NCBI GenBank assembly: GCA_046543225.1
Contig: JBKGZW010000097.1
Location: 1 to 11,453 of the forward strand
Source of the DNA: SKKL01 sp046543225
Lineage (GTDB): Bacteria; Actinomycetota; Acidimicrobiia; Acidimicrobiales; SKKL01
DNA length: 11,453 nt
Direction: 5' to 3'
Under the pieces are notes generated by a model. The model made no database searches, had not been told where the DNA came from, and was given only the letters and a program-made list of their open reading frames with translations. Below are positions 7,301 through 11,453 of the stretch, piece by piece; the stretch's first letter is position 1, and every line of letters starts with the position of its first letter. The position numbers and the translations under genes were made by a program.

Positions 7301-7528
7301 CCCGCCACGCCCGGCGAGTACGACCACTTTCGCCGCACCCACGACGCCTGCGCGTACTGCGACTTCGACCGCGTCTGCCCGGTGGATCGGGGTGAGCGGG
7401 CCGAGGCCAAGGTCGACGCCCCCGAGCTGGCCGTCCGGCGCCGACTCGTACCGCTCGCCGCCGAGTCCCACGATGCCGACAGTGCCGACAGTGCCGACAG
7501 CGCCGATCCGGCCGAGGTGGGGCGATGA
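4352..7528 (+). CDS. AddB-like recombination nuclease subunit, PD-(D/E)XK with Fe-S cluster
   Basis: A 1058-residue protein with AddB/RexB layout. The N-terminal half is helicase-like: a VVVPSN strand near residue 36, a mid-protein region VVVLGLAEGICP (about 533-545) typical of this family, and DDSLLPD after it. Where a Walker A loop is expected (about residues 10-18) there is FGRNATEAL, so the ATPase is probably inactive. The C-terminal nuclease has GxxxH with H770, GKADRVD with D884, IDYKTG with D898 and K900, and QLGLY (922-926). C736 together with C1000, C1003 and C1009 reproduces the CX2CX5C arrangement that holds the 4Fe-4S cluster in AddB. The tail carries a short Ala-Asp-Ser repeat. 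The known role of AddAB is to unwind and resect double-strand breaks for RecA loading. It overlaps the AddA-like gene by 4 nt, indicating translational coupling. Mycobacterial AdnA is an alternative relative; AddB fits better because helicase motifs are so reduced. Confidence 0.9.
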   Translation: MIRDVHTVAFGRNATEALAGAIVRAKHAGPLSPVTVVVPSNFAGLSLRRLLGGGALGAPGLANVGFLTPYQVAQRLAPPSLRGLRPVTNPVLGAAVRRALADDPGPFAEVASHPATEASVATLYGELSQVSAATLDALEDSGGISATAVALHRRVAGHLTGFYGEPELARAVVSRPDLVAAAAPLGHLVWHLPEPTSPTLDTVVAELATALDTTVIVGLTGVADADAAVLELCERSAIPMPASVEVPASPTASAVVSVPDPDEEARVAVRRVLELAESGVSLDRVAIYYPRSDPYVGALEHHLAEAGLPANGPSRERLADSVAGRTLLGALELPAQRWRRDRVMALVASAPVRAGPDHARPGAWEQLSRTAGVVQGLDDWQRKLSARQAHLTQRIETAQGPDLDRVPRLVAERDELDALATFVSGLAERVEAVTSATGWHRTCVAARDLLTHLLGAEHRRQRWPEAEVDAAARVDDALTRLALLDEIEPSPSHEVFLRALAAELEAGRGRTGRFGDGVAYGPLASAPGQDLDAVVVLGLAEGICPSPRRDDSLLPDAVRARARPGELPLRSQRLHHDHRALLAALASAPEGARTLVHPRGNLRNGSANLPSRWLLDTVSTLAGTRVYSTEFASLGPPVVQVVGSPAAAIRAARVPLSVLEHDQRDLARIVDAGGDPLAHPAVDHEVGRGLRCLLGRRSHEFTEWDGNLAEAPVPIPSPTRDGALLSPTGLEEWAACGFRYFLSHALGLRDRDDPERIREIDPRDRGSAVHTALERFFAEAIEAGSPHPDTPWSPAQRERLGQIAAEVFDDYESQGRTGRPILWRLERERLHALLDGFLTADDQRRAAWRSRPRSVELPFGLDDADPVVLGLSDGRTLRFRGKADRVDRTEDGRWVVIDYKTGKGTRFRGLDDDPFLSGTTLQLGLYAEAARQRLGGLDASAYYWMVDEAARYATFGYAWTPERRDRFLDLVGAMVEGIEAGVFPATPGEYDHFRRTHDACAYCDFDRVCPVDRGERAEAKVDAPELAVRRRLVPLAAESHDADSADSADSADPAEVGR
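7475..7507 (+). repeat. 9-bp tandem repeat encoding Ala-Asp-Ser units
   Basis: Three 9-bp units GCCGACAGT, GCCGACAGT and GCCGACAGC are followed by a partial unit GCCGAT. They are in frame and encode A-D-S units at residues 1042-1052 of the AddB-like protein, in its disordered-looking C-terminal tail. Copy-number change would keep the frame. Confidence 0.85.
7514..7522 (+). promoter_or_regulatory. Ribosome binding site of the AddA-like gene
   Basis: The purine-rich stretch GAGGTGGGG lies 2-10 nt upstream of ATG 7525, inside the end of the AddB-like gene. It is the clearest Shine-Dalgarno sequence in the window and supports ATG 7525 as an operon-internal start. Confidence 0.6.
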
Positions 7529-10500
7529 TCGTCGACCAGCAGGCGCGCGAGCTCATCAGCCGCCATGGGCTCGACCGCACCCTCTTCGTCGAGGCCGGGG
7601 CGGGCACCGGCAAGACCTCCCAGCTCGTGGCCCGCATCGTCAACCTCGTCGCCGACCGGGGGGTGCCGCTGACCGCGGTCGCCGCCATCACCTTCACCGA
7701 CGCTGCTGCCGCCGAGCTGCGCGACCGGGTTCGGGTCGAGCTCGAACGACGTCACCACCAGGCCACCGATGACACCGAGCGCGATCGCTGCCGCGTCGCG
7801 CTGGCCGATGTCGATCTCGCCGCCATCTCGACCCTGCACGGGTTCGCCCAGCGGATCCTCAGCGAGCACCCCACCCAATCCGGGCTCCCGCCCCGCATCG
7901 GTGTGCTCGACGAGATCAGCTCCGACGTCGAGCGCGACGAGCGGTGGGAGCGCTTCGTCGACGGGCTCCACGACGATCCGGCCAACGAGGAGCTGCTCGT
8001 GCGGGCATCGCTGCTCGGCATCGTGCTCGAGCCCGCCTACGAGGGTCAGCCGTCGCTGCGCGAGGTCGCAGCCCGGCTCGGCGAGAGCTGGGACCGACTG
8101 GGCCCGGTCGCGGCCCAGCAACATCCACCCCTCGGCGCGGTCGACTTCGGGCCGTTCGACCGCGCTGTCGAGTCGCTCGCCTCGCTGCCCGACAGGTGCA
8201 GCGATCCCTCCGATGGCTTCTACTGCCACCTCGTCGAGCGCCTGCTCCCCGAGCTGCGCGATCTGGCCGCCATCGACGACCCCCACGCCAAGCTTCGTGC
8301 CCTCGGTGCCGCCAGGCCGTGGGGTCCCGGCAACCGGGGGAGGGCCAGCGCATGGAACGGCGACGCCAAGGCGGCCAAGGCCCAGGTGGAGTCGGTCAAC
8401 GAGGCGCGCGACGAGGTCATCGGCACGGCCTGCCATCAGGTGCTGGTCCGCCTGCGCACCCTCATCGCCCGCGACCTCGTCGCTGCTGCGGAGTCCCGAC
8501 GGGTCGAGGGTCGGCTCGAGTTCCACGACCTGTTGGTGTTCGCCGTGCGGCTTCTGGCCACCAGCCGAACGGCGAGGGACGGGCTCCACCGGCGCTACCG
8601 CCACCTCCTCCTCGACGAGTTCCAGGACACCGACCCGCTCCAGATCCGGCTGGCGGTGATGATCGCGGCCGCGGTCGGCAACGGCGGCGGCGACGAGGCC
8701 GAGGGCGAACCGTCGTGGAGCGACGCGGCGGTGCCCGATGGGCGCCTGTTCTTCGTCGGCGACCCCAAGCAGTCGATCTACCGGTTCCGTCGGGCCGACA
8801 TCGAGCTGTTCCTCGCCGCCCGCGACACCTTCGGGCGCGGCGACGCTCTCCAGCACCTCACCACCAACTTCCGCACCGTGGCCCCGGTGATCGACTGGCT
8901 GAACCAGGTGTTCAGCCACCTGATGCCCACCGAGCTGGCCGGCATGCAACCCGCCTACGAGCCGTTGCATCCCCACCGTTCCCCGTCACCGCTGGCCGAC
9001 CACCGCCCGCTGCTGCTCGGCCACCCCCACGACAAGGCACGGGCGACCGAAGTCCGCCACGCCGAGGCCGACGACGTGGCCCGGGTCCTGGCCACCGTGC
9101 GCGACACGCCCGAGGCGTGGCCGGTCGCCGACGACGACGCACCGGGAGGATGGCGCCCGGCACGGCTCTGCGACGTCACCATCCTCATCCCGACCCGCAC
9201 CGAGCTGGGGGCGCTCACCACCGCGCTCAGCGAGGCGGGGGTCGCCTACCACCTCAGCACCGGGACCCTGGTCTATGACACCCAGGAGGTCCGCGACGCC
9301 CTGTCGGTGCTCGCCGCGGTCGACGACCCGAGCGACGAGCTGGCCCTGGTGGCGGCCCTGCGCTCGCCGCTGTACGGGTGCAGCGACCGCGACCTGCTCG
9401 AGCACCGCCATGCCGGTGGGCGGTGGGACCTGCGGCGCGAGACGCCCGCCGAGCTGGGGGCCGACCACCCGGTCGCGGTGGCGCTCGCCCATCTCCGCTC
9501 GCTCTGGGACGATCGGTGGTGGGTCCGCCCGTCTTTGCTCTTGCACCGGCTGCTCATCGACCGTCGGGCGGTGCTGGTGGCCCTCGGGTCCGAGCGGCCC
9601 GCCGAGTCGTGGAGCCGCCTTCGCTACCTGCTCGACCAGGCGCGGCACTTCGAGGAGTCCAGGGGTGGCGACCTGCGGGCCTTCCTGCAGTGGGCCGAGC
9701 GCCAGCGCTCCGAGACCGTCACCGTGCACCAGCCCGTCGGCGGTGATCCTGCCGACGACGCCGTGTCCATCACCACCATCCACGGGTCCAAGGGCCTCGA
9801 GTTCCCCATCGCGGTCGTGGCCGGCACCTCGGCCACCCCGCGCCGCGGCGCACGTGGTGCCAACGTCGTCTGGGACACCGACGACGGTCTGCCCGGCATC
9901 GCCCTCCGCAAGGACCGGTCCACCCTCGGACACCGCGACCTCGCCGACCGCGAGCGGGAGATGGAGGGTCACGAGCAGCTTCGCCTGCTCTATGTCGCCT
10001 GCACCAGGGGCCGTGACCACCTCGTCGTCACCACCCACCACCGGGCCGGCAACGGCTCCTTCGCCGAGCTGCTCACCGGTGCGGCGGCCACCTGCCCCGA
10101 CCGGTGGCGCACCGCCGACACCGTCTCCGACCAGCAGCGGCTCGGCCTCGGCGGAGTTCGCGCTCCGGCACCCGAGGGCGCCGAGGTCGGGCCCACGGCC
10201 GACCAGCGCAGGAACTGGATCGCCCGACGCCACCGGCTGCTCGACGAGCAGGGCGCCCGCCGCCACGTCTCGGCGACGGCGCTGGCCCGTTCCGTGCAGG
10301 AGGCCGAGGCCGCCCCCGTGCCCGAGGGCCTCGACGCGCCCGACGACCACGCCGCACCCGAAGTCGAGCCCCAACGCCGACGGGGTCGGGCGGGCACGGC
10401 CATCGGGCGCGCCGTACACGCCACGTTGCAGCTGCTCGATCTGGCCGATCCCGACCCCGACATCGAGTCCGAGGCTGGGCGGCAGGCCGACAACGAGTCG

Positions 10501-10914
10501 ATCCCCGAGCACGCCGGCACGGTCGCCGCGATGGTCCGGTCGGCGCTGGCGTCGGTCACCGTGCGCACCGCCCGGATCGCCCATCGCGAGATCTATGTCG
10601 CCGCGCCCGTCGGCGAGGTCGTGCTCGAGGGCTACATCGACCTGCTCGCCGAGACCGACGACGGCCTGGTGATCGTCGACTACAAGACCGACACGGTCCG
10701 CACCGAGGCCGAGGTCGACGAGAAGCTCGCCGCCTACGAGCTGCAGGGCGCGGCCTATGCCGTCGCCCTCGAGGCCGCCACCGGGCTCAGCGTCGTCGGG
10801 TGCCGGTTCGTGTTCTGCCGGCCCGATGGCGCGATCGAGCGCTCGGTCACCGATCTCGGCGCGGCCAAGGCCCGCGTACGCCGCCACCTCGGAGCAGCCG
10901 AGGCGCGCTCGTAG
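7525..10914 (+). CDS. AddA-like UvrD/RecB-type helicase-nuclease
   Basis: A 1129-residue superfamily 1A helicase with a C-terminal nuclease, the AddA/RecB architecture. Helicase motifs in order: Walker A AGAGTGKT (24-31, K30), motif Ia ITFTDAAAAELR, motif II DEFQDTD (364-370), motif III GDPKQSIYRFR (412-422), motif IV TNFRT (N448-R450), motif V HGSKGLEF (753-760), and motif VI YVACTRGRD (Y823, R828). The nuclease carries GxxxH with H965, GYIDLL with D1039, VDYKTD with D1052 and K1054, and Q1074 with Y1078. All key residues are present, so both ATPase and nuclease should be active. A Gly/Asp/Glu-rich insert (about 385-406) sits between motifs II and III. The protein would be the motor and second nuclease of a two-subunit double-strand-break resection complex with the AddB-like partner. 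The start is ATG 7525 (ATGA overlap). The TAG stop forms part of the next gene's -10 box. Confidence 0.93.
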   Translation: MIVDQQARELISRHGLDRTLFVEAGAGTGKTSQLVARIVNLVADRGVPLTAVAAITFTDAAAAELRDRVRVELERRHHQATDDTERDRCRVALADVDLAAISTLHGFAQRILSEHPTQSGLPPRIGVLDEISSDVERDERWERFVDGLHDDPANEELLVRASLLGIVLEPAYEGQPSLREVAARLGESWDRLGPVAAQQHPPLGAVDFGPFDRAVESLASLPDRCSDPSDGFYCHLVERLLPELRDLAAIDDPHAKLRALGAARPWGPGNRGRASAWNGDAKAAKAQVESVNEARDEVIGTACHQVLVRLRTLIARDLVAAAESRRVEGRLEFHDLLVFAVRLLATSRTARDGLHRRYRHLLLDEFQDTDPLQIRLAVMIAAAVGNGGGDEAEGEPSWSDAAVPDGRLFFVGDPKQSIYRFRRADIELFLAARDTFGRGDALQHLTTNFRTVAPVIDWLNQVFSHLMPTELAGMQPAYEPLHPHRSPSPLADHRPLLLGHPHDKARATEVRHAEADDVARVLATVRDTPEAWPVADDDAPGGWRPARLCDVTILIPTRTELGALTTALSEAGVAYHLSTGTLVYDTQEVRDALSVLAAVDDPSDELALVAALRSPLYGCSDRDLLEHRHAGGRWDLRRETPAELGADHPVAVALAHLRSLWDDRWWVRPSLLLHRLLIDRRAVLVALGSERPAESWSRLRYLLDQARHFEESRGGDLRAFLQWAERQRSETVTVHQPVGGDPADDAVSITTIHGSKGLEFPIAVVAGTSATPRRGARGANVVWDTDDGLPGIALRKDRSTLGHRDLADREREMEGHEQLRLLYVACTRGRDHLVVTTHHRAGNGSFAELLTGAAATCPDRWRTADTVSDQQRLGLGGVRAPAPEGAEVGPTADQRRNWIARRHRLLDEQGARRHVSATALARSVQEAEAAPVPEGLDAPDDHAAPEVEPQRRRGRAGTAIGRAVHATLQLLDLADPDPDIESEAGRQADNESIPEHAGTVAAMVRSALASVTVRTARIAHREIYVAAPVGEVVLEGYIDLLAETDDGLVIVDYKTDTVRTEAEVDEKLAAYELQGAAYAVALEAATGLSVVGCRFVFCRPDGAIERSVTDLGAAKARVRRHLGAAEARS

Positions 10915-10917
10915 GGT
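10912..10917 (+). promoter_or_regulatory. -10 promoter element (TAGGGT) of the flavin reductase gene, overlapping a stop codon
   Basis: TAGGGT is identical to the box before the AddB-like gene and likewise ends 6 nt before a GTG start (10924). Its first three bases are the TAG stop of the AddA-like gene. There is no Shine-Dalgarno sequence before GTG 10924 beyond a GGGG run directly abutting it, so a leaderless mRNA is predicted. Confidence 0.55.
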
Positions 10918-10923
10918 GATGGG

Positions 10924-11453
10924 GTGATCGATCCCACCACCAAGCGTTCGCTCGGCCAGATGATCAAGGGGGTGCAGGTCATCGGCGCCCACCACGACGG
11001 CCTGTCGCGCCTGTACTGCTCGCACTGGTTCAGCCAGGTCTCGTTCGAGGAGCCGATCGTGATGGCGTCGGTGTCGCCCAAGCACGACACCCATCCCCTG
11101 ATCGTGGAGTCGGGCCGGTTCGCGGTGTCGATCCTCGCCGGAGACCAGATCGCCGAGGGTCAGTACTTCTCCTATCCGGGGCGTCGGTTCCGCCACATCG
11201 CCACCGAGTACGTCGAGGACTGGAACGGCCTCCCCGTGGTCCCCAACTCGATCGCCTACCTGGCTTGCGACTGGTTCGACCGCATCGACACCCCGGACCA
11301 CGAGCTGTTCCTGGCCCGTGTGGTCGACACCCGCGAAGGGCGGCTCAAGGAACCGCCCCTTCTGTACTCGGCGCGGCTCGGTTGGCGGGTCACCGGCGAC
11401 AAGGCCCGCGAGCCCGGCGTGTCGATCCGCGACCGGTTGCTGCAGCGGCTCGA
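10924..11453 (+). CDS. Flavin reductase-like, FMN-binding split-barrel protein, 3' end outside the window
   Basis: The frame is open from GTG 10924 to the end of the window, giving 176 complete codons with no stop. The translation has the flavin reductase-like domain pattern: a VIGAHHDG turn near residues 18-25, SHWFSQVSFEEP (about 35-46) as the flavin-contacting segment, MASVSPKHDTHPLI, and FAVSILAGDQ. Members of this family bind FMN or FAD and either pass NAD(P)H electrons to free flavin for a partner monooxygenase or act in redox and stress responses; the substrate cannot be told here. GTG 10924 is chosen because the nearby ATG 10919 terminates after one codon and because a -10 box sits at the leaderless distance. 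It starts 9 nt after the AddA-like stop but appears to have its own promoter. Confidence 0.85.
   Translation, partial: MIDPTTKRSLGQMIKGVQVIGAHHDGLSRLYCSHWFSQVSFEEPIVMASVSPKHDTHPLIVESGRFAVSILAGDQIAEGQYFSYPGRRFRHIATEYVEDWNGLPVVPNSIAYLACDWFDRIDTPDHELFLARVVDTREGRLKEPPLLYSARLGWRVTGDKAREPGVSIRDRLLQRL

Noticed and set aside
7475..7507. CRISPR-like or mobile-element repeat
   Set aside because: The units are only 9 bp, contiguous without spacers, and in frame, so this is a coding microsatellite.
4352..10914. A novel anti-phage defence system built from the nuclease and helicase
   Set aside because: The motif set, order and overlap match known AddAB/RexAB recombination enzymes, and no phage, toxin, sensor or mobile genes lie around it.
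8986..11301. A 771-codon open frame on the minus strand across the AddA-like and flavin reductase genes
   Set aside because: It overlaps two genes with recognisable domains, has a biased low-complexity composition, and is explained by third-position GC bias.

Overview
The window is high-GC DNA (about 70% G+C by eye, not computed) with strong third-position G/C bias, GTG starts and densely packed genes. This suggests an actinobacterium. The gene content and the TANNNT-type leaderless starts would fit an Acidimicrobiia-like lineage, but that placement is inference without any database search. I see no RNA genes, insertion sequences, prophage genes or CRISPR arrays, and no gene-free stretch longer than 300 bases.

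Left part (1-3457, + strand): a membrane protein cut by the window edge, an MFS transporter and a PIG-L/MshB-type zinc deacetylase follow each other closely and look like one operon. After 79 bp with hairpin potential and a new promoter comes a very acidic secreted lipoprotein. Middle (3479-4264, - strand): an orphan ParA/Soj-type ATPase converges on the lipoprotein and diverges from the next operon. No parB lies beside it in the window.

Right part (4352-10914, + strand): two large genes overlapping by four bases encode a recombination nuclease-helicase of the AddAB type. The first has a helicase-like N-terminal half with no Walker A motif, plus a PD-(D/E)XK nuclease with a four-cysteine iron-sulfur pattern (AddB-like). 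The second has a complete set of UvrD/RecB helicase motifs and its own PD-(D/E)XK nuclease (AddA-like). Together they would form a one-motor, two-nuclease machine that processes double-strand breaks for RecA-dependent repair. At the right edge a flavin reductase-like gene starts and runs out of the window.

The clearest structure outside the genes is at transcription starts. A TAGGGT hexamer sits exactly 6 nt before the GTG starts of both the AddB-like gene and the flavin reductase. A TAGCGT sits 8 nt before the lipoprotein ATG, and a weaker CAGCAT sits 6 nt before the parA ATG. This is the geometry of -10 boxes driving leaderless mRNAs. The operon-internal AddA-like gene instead has a purine-rich ribosome binding site. 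The 87-bp divergent region between parA and the AddB-like gene also contains a perfect 12-bp palindrome. I found no convincing evidence of a wholly new system; the window reads as mostly chromosomal housekeeping DNA with some regulatory features worth checking.
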